64,000 nt of DNA from Apiosordaria backusii (Eukaryota; Ascomycota; Sordariomycetes; Sordariales; Lasiosphaeriaceae): NCBI GenBank assembly GCA_030549205.1, contig JAUKTV010000022.1, positions 248,001-312,000 of the forward strand, read 5' to 3'. Position numbers and translations under genes: made by a program. Under the pieces are notes generated by a model. It was not told where the DNA came from and searched no databases. It saw only the letters and a program-made list of their open reading frames with translations. This document shows, one piece after another, positions 34,587 to 46,195 of the stretch; the stretch's first letter is position 1, and every line of letters starts with the position of its first letter.

Positions 34587-36541
34587 TCACGCAAAGTCCG
34601 TATGCATCTGGTAGTTCATGTCGAGCCGGTGATACTTTGAGAGTTCCAGTCTCGAACCAGTCCAGCCCGGAGGGCCGCCGCAGTCCTTCAGCTTCGGGAG
34701 CAATATTGGTCTGTCGTTGTGCTTGTATGCATAACCGTCCCCAATCTCCATGAGAGCTGGCGAAACTTGCCTGCTCATGTACCCGCTCCCATCCGCCGTC
34801 CGGCCTCTCCAGTCTGCAAACCCAAAATTTGGATCTACAGTAAGCTGGTCTGGCGGGTAGTTGTTCGGGCAAGGCTCAAGTGTTGCTTCGATAACTCCAC
34901 CCGAGATGCCAATGTAGAAGTTGGGCGAGATGTCGGATCCGCGAGCAAGGGACCAGATGCTGGCGCTACTGTTAATCAGTGACCTTGACAGGTAGAACTT
35001 GGCGTTCGGTCGATAATAGATATGCTTGGAGAACTCGTGGTAGTGGCACGCCCGTCCTCGACTGCACTTATCAGAGCCGGTAAGCGAGCTTGCTGGATCT
35101 TTCAAAAACGCTTGAGAAGGGGCGGGAATGGAGTTCTCTTCAAGCAAGGAAGGCCTGAAGTATGATGGTAAGGCCTGTCCCAGCGAAAGTCAAACACTTT
35201 GACTGTAAGGCCATCTCCACCACCGGCCACGAATCGCTCGGCGCCATATGTCATGAGGGCCTCAGCATCAACCCATGGGTCAACATTATCTTGATACACG
35301 GCGTCGAAAGGCGACGGGGTGCGCAAGTCTTGTAATCTAGGTATAGAAGGTGTCAGTATCCAAGCCAGATGAAATCCTGTATCTGTCAGGTTGACGCACC
35401 TGATGGTCCCATCTCGCCACGCGCTGAGAAGGAGACTAGTCCTGCTGCCTCCGTCGCGGTATACAGGCTCCAGTGAGTTTGGACAAATATTTCCATTGTC
35501 TTTGAGCTCAAACTGAGCCGCAATTGTTGCATTTTTGGCCGCTGTGTGATGAGTGATTCCCGTTGGGGTTAAAGAGAGGTAACGAAGGGGGTTAGATGAA
35601 CCACTCAAAGCCAAAGCAATGGTTTCTCCTTGTTCCATCCACCTTGCGCGACTGAGTCTTGAAGTATTCAACGAGAATATCTCTGTTTTTAGATCAAATG
35701 TCGCACATGGCTCCAACTCGGTGGGGATGTCTCCAGGAAGATCGAATATTACCAGATTGTTCCTGGTGGCAGCTGCTACGCGAGTCTTGGCCCCATGCTG
35801 GAGAATATCCAACGAACTCACATTCTCTGGCTCTGATGCGTTGTTTGTGTCAGATGCGCTTGTAGAAGTGAACTTGAACTCTGAGATGGGATCGCCAAAA
35901 CGACCAGGTTCAGCCGAAATTAGTGATAGCGTTCCGTTGTGTCTTCCGGTGACGATGGCTCGCCCAGTATGGTGTTTGACGATTTTTATTGAGTTGACAT
36001 CATCGTAGGCTGCTCGAAATCCCAGTTCCTTTCCATTAATGCGGTGCCATGAAGAATTTGAAAAGTTGTCCACCTCATGGCGCTCGCGGTATCGGGCAAC
36101 AATGTCCTCCCCGGCACCCCATACAACGAGCTCTTCGTGTGTGGCAGGATCGAAGTGAGCATCAACGACAGAATGAAAAAGACCTTTGTGTCCTGCGTTG
36201 CCTCTCACGTTCTGTCGGTGCCGTCTCACATTATCGCCTTGAGGTGAATGTAGTAAAACTTGGAACTGCAAGGCCCGCCGGTCCCAGCATCGACTTTGCC
36301 AAGTGAGTGACTGTGCGAGTTGTTTCCAGGTGTGCCGATTCCCACTCGGAACTGGAATAGATAGAGATGGAAAACTCCGTTCCACGAAATATCGCCAGCC
36401 ATCGTTATCGACAGCGTTGTGCAGCTTCTTGCACGTCAGGGCAAGGGCTCGAAGGTCGCGTGCACAGTCGAAGTTGGCAAAAACCAGGAATTGAATCTCC
36501 AGGGGGAGATTGGTGAAGTTTCTGGGCGTCGATGACCCCAT
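34587..36541 (-). CDS. F-box protein with WD-like repeats (one apparent base deletion)
   Basis: Likely substrate adaptor of an SCF ubiquitin ligase. Exon 1 is 36541-35400 and exon 2 is 35336-34587, over a 63-nt intron that has no stop and keeps frame. Splicing restores a WD-type strand, DGTIRLQDLRTPSPFD. The F-box covers about residues 8-55 (NLPLEIQFLVFANFDCARDL, then LALTCKKLHNAV), followed by beta-propeller-like segments such as AGGGDGLTVKVFDFRW. Near 35119-35126 (GGGG and GGG on the plus strand) the frame slips by one base. The downstream frame continues with SQAFLKDPASSLTG, CHYHEFSKHIYYRPNAKFYL and SPNFYIGISGGVIEA, which belongs to the same fungal family. Adding one base gives 631 codons. 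Substrate unknown. Confidence 0.8.
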
Positions 36542-36947
36542 CGTTGCCGAACAATAGTAGTAAGTGTTGTTTCTTTTGCAAGTTGATGTGTGTGAAATAA
36601 AATTGTATGGAATGAAGACGTTGATATCGAATATCAAGCGTTTGCTGCTTCCTTTTGGCTAGGGACCTTGATAGGAACCAATGACATGACGTTGGATGGA
36701 GCTTGTGCAACGGATTCCAGAGTCACCTATCTGTGCTATGACTCAATAAATATGCTAGCCTTAATCGGAGTAGTGTATGTCTTTCTGACCAATGGGAGAT
36801 CAGCCTTGTGTCTGAATCTGGCAACCAGATTACTTGTCCAAGATAAATTGACTCCCAACCTGTCTGCAGTCATCCATCTTCATGCAGTTGGGAGTTGAGC
36901 CGCAGGAAAAGAGTCAGCGATCAGTCAGAGACCCTTTGAAAGCGAAC
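36542..36947. other. Divergent promoter between the F-box and P450 genes
   Basis: 406 bp between divergent start codons; no additional feature recognised. Confidence 0.6.
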
Positions 36948-38912
36948 ATGGCTGGTGGCTTTACCGGGCTGGGTTGCGTCGCAGCCGCCTTGTTTGCATT
37001 TTTGACCTATCGGTTCATCTTTTGGCCTGCATTTTTCTCCCCCCTTGCGCAAATTCCCAATGCCCACTGGTCGGCCCCCTTCTCCCGCTTCTGGATCCTG
37101 AGGGTTCGATTCAGTCATCGAGAGAATAGAACACTTCATGCCGCTCACCGCCGTCTCGGCGCTGTGGTTCGAGTCGGCCCTAATGAGCTGAGCATTGGTG
37201 ACCTGGACGGAGTCCGTACGGTCTATCAAGGCGGGTTTGAGAAAACTTCTTGGTACTCTGTTTTTGACAATTATGGGTATGTTGCACCATACACAGATAG
37301 TTATAATACGTTCAATACCTGCCCAAAGCCAGAAGGCCCGGAAACCTGTTCACCAAAAGCTTCAGAAAACATGCTGTACGCCAACCAAGTTCCATAAAGG
37401 CGTCTTGCATCCTAGATAGGCATTGCATATACTTTTGTATGTGTCTCTGCAGCATGGGTAGGTGTTGAACAGACTTCTGTGTGTGCCAAATGGGCGTTTA
37501 TATGTGTATTATAGGACAGCGGACCTTTTCCCATAGCATGAAAACGCATAGTCTTTCTTTTTACATGCTTACACTCTTCTCATAGTGCTGTCTGCATGTT
37601 TTCGGCCCGGCCGTCGGCGGAACACTCAGCTCGGAAACGGTTGATATCCCATGTCTACTCCAAGTCATACATCCAGTCGAGCCCAGCGACATCAGCGCAA
37701 GGCCACGCAATCCTCTCCGAGAGGCTGTTACCTATTCTTGAGAAATCCACCAAGAACACCCAGCTCCCCCATGGTATCGACATTTACTCGGTATTCATGG
37801 CCGCAACGATGGATTTTATTGCCGGTTATATCTTTGGTTTGAAGAATGGCACGGATTTCCTCAACGACAAAGCCTACAGGGAACACTTTCTTGAGCTGTA
37901 CAGGGCTCGTAACGGCTATGGCTTTTACGACCAGGAGATGCCGCAGATAACGAGGCTCTGCCGAAAGATTGGTATTCCATTCTGCCCCAAGTGGGTAGAT
38001 GCTGCGAATAAGGAGCTTGGGGAGTGGTGCCTACGGCTCTGTGATCAGATATCAAGCTCTTATGATCCAGCTGATTCTGACCCAAAGGACGAGCCTGTGG
38101 TTTGGCAAAGTCTTGTTGGGAATCTTCAAAAGGAAGAATCCACGAAGGGCAAAGAGTCGTTACTGTACCCCACAGCTTTATCCAACTTCAGACTCTCGGT
38201 CGCATCGGAGCTTTTCGACCATGTGCTGGCAGGCCAGGAAACTGCTGGGTTGGCTCTGACGTATCTGACCTGGAGACTATCACAATCGTTAGAACTCCAG
38301 GAACAGCTCAGAACTGAACTTTTGAACTTGACACCAAATATGCGGCGCCAAGCGGATGGAACGATGAGTATGCCAGACCCGAAGCAGCTGGACAATCTTC
38401 CTCTGCTTCATGCCGTCCTCACCGAGACACTTCGCCTTCACGCCCCAATTCCTGGCCCACAACCTCGCCAGACGCCTGAGGCAGGCTGTCGTCTCGGCTC
38501 ATATTATGTCCCAGGAGGTGTAAGGGTGGCGGCTTTGGCCTACACTCTGCACCGTGATGAGACAGTGTTTCCGGAAGCTGAGAAGTGGGATCATACTCGG
38601 TGGCTCCCTGGAGCGGCCACCGACGAAGAAAGGAAGCAAAGAAACAGGCTGTTCTGGGCTTTTGGCTCAGGGGGAAGGATGTGTATTGGTTCGAACTTTG
38701 CGATGCATGGTAAGCTGCTGGAATATTCACGACGCTTCGAAGTGCCTGACTGACAAGCTTATGCAGAGATGAAACTCATGATCGCTGCAATCTACTCCAA
38801 CTATACCAGCCACATTGTGGACGATGATGGTGTGGCGGACCAGTCGGATGGGTATACTTCACGTCCTGCAAACGAGCAGCTGTATCTTCGGTTCGAGAAG
38901 GTCGCAATTTGA
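36948..38912 (+). CDS. Cytochrome P450 monooxygenase
   Basis: Membrane-anchored heme monooxygenase. Exons: 36948-37276, 37586-38709 and 38767-38912, giving 532 residues. The N-terminal anchor is GCVAAALFAFLTYRFIFWPA, followed by a Pro-containing hinge (SPLAQIPNAHW). The I-helix oxygen-binding segment is AGQETAGLALTYLTW, the ExxR motif is TETLRLHAP, and the heme-thiolate loop is FWAFGSGGRMCIGSNFA with the ligand at about Cys476. Intron 1 is unusually long (309 nt) for this locus, but the join NYG to AVCMFSARPSAEHSARKR matches the normal fungal P450 order, so no exon seems to be missing. The CYP family and substrate cannot be given. It faces away from an F-box gene and is not next to a biosynthetic core gene, so a role in detoxification or lipid oxidation is as likely as secondary metabolism. 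Confidence 0.93.
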
Positions 38913-38961
38913 CGGCGAGCACGCGAGCATTACAATTTGCTATGTACACCGTGCTTGGGCT

Positions 38962-39231
38962 TTACATGGTCAAGTAACACAATAAACCCAATAACGCGGC
39001 TTCGTGGCATGGTCCAGATTTAAATACACTCCAGTCCTTGAACATTCGGATGATGGCGCGAGCCTTGGGGGCAACACCCTCTCTCCCCTTCCAAACATAT
39101 CGTTTCACTTTCTGAATGCCTTCCTTTTTTGAGGTCTTCTTGTATGTACACTGCGTGGCCGGACCCGACCGTACGACAGGCACAGCATCGGGCTCCGAGA
39201 CATGGTCATCTGCAATGTCGACTTCGTACAT
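38962..39231 (-). CDS. Possible small hypothetical protein (89 aa)
   Basis: ATG-started frame at 39231 with an acidic N-terminus (MYEVDIADDHVSEPD) and a basic middle (KKTSKKEGIQKVKRYVWKGR). No family recognised, no intron needed. It lies 50 bp beyond the P450 stop on the opposite strand, so it could also be antisense to that gene's 3' end. Weakly supported. Confidence 0.25.
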   Translation of the reverse strand: MYEVDIADDHVSEPDAVPVVRSGPATQCTYKKTSKKEGIQKVKRYVWKGREGVAPKARAIIRMFKDWSVFKSGPCHEAALLGLLCYLTM

Positions 39232-40200
39232 GGGCAATGCAACAACGACGCAGGGAGGGCTCCCCCTTTAGTGCCAAGGTGCATGCCGAGGTGGACAAGG
39301 CGCGGGCTTCCCGACGCCCAAAAGCTTGTTTTACCCCAAGCTTTCTCTTAGCGCATATAACCCGACATCACCTGCCTACCTCGAACATTTGGAAGGTATC
39401 ATGCAGAACAACTCCAGGAGTACACCGATATGCGGAAAAAGTGAGACATGAGAGACACAGAGAGGGGTGCTGGTATCGAATATGACGTGTTGACATATGA
39501 GGAGGTTAGGACCTCCCCGCCGAGGGGAAGAAAGCCGGAGGGACACACTTCAGATGATGGGTGCTTTCCTCGAACTTGGAATGGAATTATTCTTCGGGAT
39601 ATTGACAAATGATCCAACGTATCTTTTCTCCACTCCAATACATGTTTGAAGTAACATGCCAATCCGACACTGAAGGGAACTACACCTCTGCCCAGCAGCT
39701 TGCCCGCCTCTGCTCCTTCCCCGTTCTCTGCCACCTGCCGGCACTGGCACCACAACCTCAGCTTAAGCAAGCGACTCCCTCGGCATCTTCTAATCTCAAC
39801 CGTTATCTTGAACAACCTGGAAGCCCACTCTTCAGTCTTGGACTAGGTGGTCTTTCTCAACCTGACTTTCGCCCGCACTCGCGATCTCCCACGGTCCTAC
39901 ATCAATTACGTCGGTGAGTGCCATACCTGAGCCTCCCTGCCCATTCATATTACCTTCCCTCAACATATCTTACAATTATTTCTTCCAATATCTAACTTTA
40001 TCTTCTTCTTCCAGAACCACCTCTTCTGGCGACCCTCATCCCTAGCGCAACTTAAACGCCATCAGCCCGACCCAACTGAACGGAAACTCAAAAACCGCGC
40101 CTACTGACGGCCACTGTCCCAGCCCTAACACACTGCCAGATTTTCCTTCGTCTTTTTTTCACTTCTTCTTGCCACCGTAGTCCAACCCGACAACGCAAAA
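39232..40200. other. Intergenic: promoter of the GIT1-type transporter
   Basis: About 1 kb, with a CT-rich leader before the ATG at 40201. No CACGTG phosphate-response core was noticed. No gene supported. Confidence 0.55.
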
Positions 40201-41874
40201 ATGAAAGAAGACAGCGCCGACTCGGGCGCCGTCTCCGACCAGTCCAACTCCCAGAAGACCCTCATCTCCTCCGGTAGCCCTCCCATCCTCGCCCAAAATG
40301 AGATTCCCTCTGCCATTGTCGCCAACCCCAACGACCAAGCCCAAAATGGCAAGACACTCTGGCAGCAACTCCTCCCTGTTGTTGCTTGTGGAGCGGGGCT
40401 TTTCTCGGATGGCTATATCAACAACGTTTGCCTCCCATACCACCCCATTCTGCCTGTGTGCTGCTGACAGAGAAGGGAATAGGTAATCGGCTCAGTAGTA
40501 ACCGTCCTCAGAGCCCAATACGGTACTACCTGGGCCAACTCCACCGCAAAGACCTACCTCAGCGCGATCGCCTTTGTAGGGACGGTGGTTGGGCAACTGT
40601 TGTTTGGTTATTTGAGCGACAAGTGGTCGAGGACGAACGCGTTGCTGCTGTCGACGTTGATTTTGATTGTTTTCACGGCGTTGTCTACCGGGAGTTATTA
40701 CAAGGGGGATACGGTGGGTATGTTTAATGTGCTGACCGCTTGGAGGTTTTTTGTCGGGATTGGGATTGGAGGGGAGTATCCCGCGGGGAGTGTTGCGGCG
40801 GCCGAGTCGTCGGGGGAGCTGAAGAGCGGGACGAGGAATATGTGGTTTATTTTGTTTACGAATAGTATGATTGATTGGGTGAGTGATGACAAAAAGAGCA
40901 AGGCAAAATGGAGGATGACAGGGAAATTGCTGACAATGAAATAGGGGTTTGTTATAGGGGCTTTCGTCCCTTGGCTTGTGGCCGCCGCGTGCCACAACAC
41001 AAACCTCGAGACGATTTGGCGAACCAGTCTGGGGATTGGTGTGGTCTTCCCGTTCAGTTTGTTCATCATGCGGTTCTTCCTGAAGGAGCCAGAGGAATTC
41101 CAGAAGAACTCGATGAAATACGCCCGTACGCCGTATAAACTGGTGTTCAAGTTTTACGGGTGGCGGTTGTTCATTGTCAGTTTGATCTGGTTCCTGTACG
41201 ACTTCTCGGCGTACTCGTTTGCGATTTACTCTTCGACGATTCTGGCGAATATCTTTGATGAAAAATCTGCACCTTTGACGACGGTCTTTGGGTGGAACAC
41301 AGTGATCAATTTGTTCTATATCCCGGGCACCATGATGGGAGCTCCGGTGTCGGATTGGCTGGGCCCTAGGAAGGCACTGGCGGTTGGGGTGACGCTTCAG
41401 GGGGTGATAGGGTTTATCATGGCGGGCTGTTACTCTTCTCTTGCGCAGCCTCAGCTCGTGGGCGCTTTTGCGGTGGTGTTTGGGATTTTCCAGTCGTTGG
41501 GGGAGTTGGGACCGGGAAATAATATCGGGGTGTTGGCCGCGAAGACGTGCGCTACGGGAGTGAGGGGGCAGTATTATGGGGTGGCGGCGGCGGTTGGGAA
41601 GCTGGGGGCGTTTGTGGGGACGTTTGTGTTCCCGTTTATTGTCAAGGCCGGGGGGGAGGATAAGGTGCTGTCGGCGCAGTATCCGTTCTATGTTTCGAGC
41701 GTGCTGTGTATATTGAGTGCGGTGCTGTGCTGGTTTGGTGTGCCTGAGGTTGGGCAGAACACAATACAGGATGAGGACGTGAGGTTCAGGGCGTTTTTGG
41801 AGGCAAATGGATATGATACGGGGCAATTGGGTTTGAGGAAGGATGGGTCGATGGTGGTTGAGGAGGCCAAGTGA
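40201..41874 (+). CDS. GIT1: MFS transporter, glycerophosphoinositol/phosphate permease (GIT1-like)
   Basis: Plasma-membrane proton symporter of the phosphate:H+ symporter branch of the major facilitator superfamily. Three exons: 40201-40425, 40483-40878 and 40945-41874, giving 516 residues and about 12 membrane helices. A 50-residue polar N-terminus precedes helix 1 (VACGAGLFSDGYINNVIGSV). Loop 2-3 carries GYLSDKWSRTNALL, helix 4-5 carries VGIGIGGEYPAGSVAAAE, and the second half has LYDFSAYSFAIYSS and FGIFQSLGELGPGNN. GEYP and the DGYINN opening are typical of Git1-type permeases. The first donor is GTTTGC, an unusual site, but the next exon starts exactly at the family's VIGSV. Substrate (glycerophosphodiesters or phosphate) is inferred from family. 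Confidence 0.9.
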
Positions 41875-42253
41875 TTTTTAGTTGGGGGTTATCGTGAAGA
41901 AATGGATTTATTTGGCGTTTGAGTGGTGATATATGCTATGGCAGACAATTTATGGAGACGCCGGAGTTAGCTTAACGGAAGAATTCCAGTGATTTGTATT
42001 CAAGAGCCTTCTGAATGGCATCGGAGGTCATATAGGCATCGTATCCTCGCCGGTGAAAGCCTATGCAATTGTTGATTGTTCTTACGGGACTCCTGGTCTG
42101 GTGCTCACCGAAACACAAACACATATGGCTCTCCCTCACAGGCCTTTAGTCAACACGATGTAGCCATGTCACTGTGGTCCTGGAAGATGTGTTCAACCGA
42201 GGTTTACAGTTCTTTGCAAGTCACGTTCTCGTCTGACCTGCATCTCACACACA

Positions 42254-42297
<44 letters not shown>

Positions 42298-42694
42298 CTC
42301 CGTGATCTTGGTCTTGAGGATCTGCGCTGAGCATATATCTTTTCTACCTACCTATCTAATAGTACTCACAAACACCCCCCATCAAACTATGCACCGTTCC
42401 CGTACCCCCCAACACGCCCCCCACTGTCACGAATAACGAAAAAACCCACCCACAATCACCAAACAGTACAATTTCTCAAAAAGTTAAAACGCAGTACTAA
42501 TACTACAGGCGTCTTTACCGCCCCTGTAGAAAAAAACAAATTCCCTCCATAAAAATAGTAATATCATCGCTTCGCTGAATTTAATAAACGCCGTGGTATC
42601 AATACCCCCATCCATCCATCCATCCACCCATCCCATTCCCTTCCCTTATCCGAATAAAATCCCATTATTTGTATCCACCCCCTCCCCCTAACAA
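41875..42694. other. Intergenic between converging GIT1 and SAS3 genes
   Basis: Contains the A35 tract at 42257-42291 and a CATC-type microsatellite around 42609-42632. No gene. Confidence 0.6.
42257..42291. repeat. Uninterrupted 35-nt poly(A) tract
   Basis: Thirty-five consecutive A residues on the plus strand between two convergent genes. No retrotransposon-like coding sequence or target-site duplication was recognised next to it. Confidence 0.95.
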
Positions 42695-45600
42695 TCACTC
42701 TTCATCCCCATCCTCCTCCTCACCATCCTCCCCGCCAACCTCAACCACCACATCCCCCATCACCAAATCCAACGCCTTCCCCTTCCCTTCTCCCTTCACC
42801 ACCCCCGGACTCTGCACCTGCACCGTATCCAACACCCCCCCTCCCCCTCCCCCTCCCTCCCCGCCGCCGCCTTTCTTCGGCGTCGACCCATCCCCACTAC
42901 CCTTCTGCCTCTCCGCAATCCACCCCGGCGGCAACCCCGGACCACTATCCGCATTCCCGTAATCGCTCTTCTTCGTCCCCTTAGGCCAACGACCAGGACC
43001 ACGCCCCGTGCCACCGGGCTTCCTCTTGTTCGTGCTCGAGCTAGTCCGCGGCCTGGCAGCGGCAGGGCGACGCGCACTCCCGCCGGAACGTTTCGGGCGA
43101 GGGCGGGCAGCGCTGCTTGCTGTGCGGACGACCGGTGGTCGGGAGACAACTGCTCTGGAGCGGTCGGTTCGGCGGGGGTTGATGGGCGGGACGACTTCGA
43201 ATCGGCTGGGTGGGATGCCGATATACTGCGACATCCAGTCCTTGGGGTGTTCGGTTTTTTGTTCTTGTTCTTGTTCTTCTCCCTCAACCTCCTCAGGTTG
43301 GGCCATATTCTCGTTGGCTGAACCATCACCGTTGACTTGAATCCCGTTTGGCTTGTCTTCTTCATCTTGAATTCCCTCCTCGCCGTTGACATCCTCCCGG
43401 GGGTTGGCCTCGGCGGCGGGATCGGTCGATTCCTCGGTTGATTCGGTAGACTCGAGAACATTGTTGTTGTCAAGTGGTGCTGGCTTGGTATCTTGACCGC
43501 CCCCTTCAGACTGAGTAAACGAGCCATTGCCGTTGACCAGGTTCTCACCGGCAATAGTAGGCTTCTCCTCGTCCTCTTCCCGAGGAGCAATCGCCGTCAG
43601 CGCCGGCCCAAGCTCAAAGTTTGTCGCGTTGCTTCTGCCCATAACATACGGCGTCCACGTCAAAGCTTTCTCGTTGAGCTGCACATAATTTTTGGCCTCC
43701 CACTTCTCAACGTACTCTTTGCAAAACGGAAGATCAACCCTGAACGCGTAAAGCTGCGTCTGAGGATCCTTGACCAGACACCTGAGACCTTCCAAGGCTG
43801 AGACCACGTCATCTGGTGTGAGGCCGGTGTCGTCCGAGATCTTCTTGATGCTCAAGCCCTTCTCCGAGGCATGTTGCACAAAGTATTTGCACATGATCAA
43901 CCGCCAATAGTTGCGGTATGAAACCAACCCCATGTCTGAGAGAGGCTTTTCGGGCGAGCCAGTCTTCTGCTCGACTCTGGTAAGGAGGTAAGAGAAGTCG
44001 ATCAAAAGATTTCCGTAACCTTTACGCTGATGAATCGGCAAGGTAAGGATACAAGACACATTGTTCTGGCTGCTCGCCCGCTTTTCCTTGGAGAAGTAAC
44101 CGACAAAGTGGTAGCCCAGATCGTCGTACTCGCAGAGAACGTAGAAGAGGAAGGGTTCGACGTCATAGTAGAGTGTTTTGGATCCGAGGAATAGCTTGGC
44201 GAGGAGGCACAAGTTCTGGCAGTAAACGGGATTCTTGCGGCCATCAACCTCGAAAACAGATATCGACCCGTGTCTGTAAATCTCGTCTCCGGGTGGATGC
44301 TTGGCAGGGCACTTGAGCTTGTGCCGTGAAGTTACGTAGTCCGAGTTCATGTACTTCAGACAGAACTGGCAGATGTAGAGTATTCGATTTCTGCTGTACT
44401 CCTCAGGATATGGTGCCGCATACCATGTGTCGATTTCCCAACCTCCGAACTGGATGCACTCAATCTGACTAGCCGGTCCGGAAGCCTTTTTGGATTTCCT
44501 GCTGGGAACCTCAGTCTCGGCTTGCACCTTCAGCAGCCGCTGCCGCCATTCTTCCTCGGCCTTTTGTTTGGCTTCGTCGAACCGACGGCGGTCTTCGGGC
44601 GCTGGCATGGTTTTTGATGTGTCGGCCTCGGCTTCAGAGAGTATACCACCGTACGGTTTGCCCTTCAGTTCATCTGTCTCTTTGTCGTAGAACGAGTAGA
44701 ATGGCTGAGAATAGTTGGTGCTGGTGAATGGGGTGGCGATTGGCGCTTGAACTGCCCCGGCGCTGCGGGAAGCATCATTTCCCGATGGTCGCCTTGCAGA
44801 TCTCCCAGATCTTCCAGACGTATTAGATCTGTTGGATCGTTTCTTGAGACCTTTGGGCTGTTGGGATGTGATGCGGTCAAGCTCGGCTGCATTAACGCGC
44901 ATTTTGATGATGATGCTGTTTCTTGCTTTCTTTACAATGGATGCAGGGCCAGAGCTTTGCGGAATCTTAAGTCGCAAAGATCGAGAGGCGGGTCTAGAGG
45001 ATCCTTCCCTCCCGACAGAGCCTTCTTCGTTACTTGCCTCTTCCGTGGTTGTCCGGCGCCTTTTGCGGAGCGCCATGACATGCTCGTCAGGTTCTATCGA
45101 CGATGTTTTTCGCTTTCGAAGCACCCGGGATCCATCCATAGGATCCTCGTCCAACACCAGCTGATTGAAGACAGAGTGTGATTCTGGCTTGATAATACCT
45201 TTTTGCGAAGGAAGCAAATCTCTTGCGAGTTTTGGTGCATGCGCACGCCGAGCAGAAGGGGGCGCACTGGTGTCAGTAATTCCGTCCATTTCAACATCCT
45301 CCTCATTGGGGGCATCAGACTCTGATTCACTTTCCGCACATTTAGGGCACTTCCAGTTCTCAGGACCTGCAGCTATTGTTAGCATGGTTCTACATCTGGT
45401 ACTCTAAAGTTGCTTACTTGTTTGGCTGTCCAAAGCTTTGTTGTCCCGGGCACATTGTTGATGTGCTGTACACTGGCTGTCAGCTGAGGCAAACAACAAC
45501 CAAAAGCTACGGGTTCACTGACCATTATCCTGGCACCTGGTACAAGCCAAGTATACCTCAAACTCTTCCGCTGGGTCGTTCTCTTCGCTCTGCTTACAGA

Positions 45601-46195
45601 AAATGCAGTGACCGTCATCGGTTTCGTCTTCGTCTTCCTCCCCTTCATCATTATTGGCAGGCTCCCACTCCTCCGCACCAGCATCAGAGTCATTGTCACT
45701 AACACTGGCAGAATCCGCAGAGTGGCCGCTATCCGACTCGTCGTCTGTTTCGCCCGGTTTTATCTTGACGGCACCGACACCCTCGTCGTCTTCCTCATCC
45801 TCTTCGTCTTCAGCATCTGGGTCCCGTGCTCTCGCCTTGCCTCTTCGTTGTGCGTGGCGGTTTCGGGTAGAAACAACCTCATCCTCCTCCTCACCTTCGG
45901 CACCCTCCTCAAAAGCATCGTCCTCTTCATGTTCCGAATCACTGTGGGCACTACTGTGATCGTCGTGGTCGTCGCCGCCTTCGTCAGGCTCGCCGTCGGC
46001 ATCCATGTCCATTTCAGCATCTTCGTAATTCTCATCGGCAAGACTCCCAACATCAATCTGACTTTGTGAAGCCCCAGCACTGTCTTCCCCCATTATCACG
46101 TCCCCGTCCGCCTCAGCATCGGCGAGTTCCGCTTCGCGCTCTGACTGCATGACGCTCAGTTGTAGCTGCTCCTGCATCAATTGCGCCTCCGCCAT
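42695..46195 (-). CDS. SAS3: MYST histone acetyltransferase with PHD finger (SAS3/KAT6 type)
   Basis: Catalytic subunit of a NuA3-type complex acetylating histone H3. Three exons: 46195-45523, 45465-45418 (48 nt) and 45366-42695, giving 1130 residues. A long acidic N-terminus precedes a PHD finger built across all three exons: CIFC and CTRC in exon 1, HQQC in exon 2, ENWKCPKC in exon 3. The MYST domain (roughly residues 550-840) shows GGWEIDTWYAAPYPEEY, a C2HC zinc finger (CQFCLKYM, then RHKLKC), the DVEPFLFYVLCE strand with the catalytic Glu region, and the acetyl-CoA loop QRKGYGNLLIDFSYLL. The C-terminus is Arg/Ser-basic, then Gly/Glu-rich. A PHD plus MYST order fits mould Sas3 and not Esa1 (chromodomain) or Sas2. 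The ATG at 46195 is the only one preceding the acidic block. Confidence 0.95.

Noticed and set aside
3350..38912. Polyketide synthase plus cytochrome P450 as a biosynthetic cluster
   Set aside because: They are over 30 kb apart with housekeeping genes between them.
40492..41826. 444-codon open frame antisense to the GIT1-type transporter
   Set aside because: Shadow of the transporter's biased codons; its Arg/Pro/His-rich translation resembles no protein and lacks splice or promoter context.
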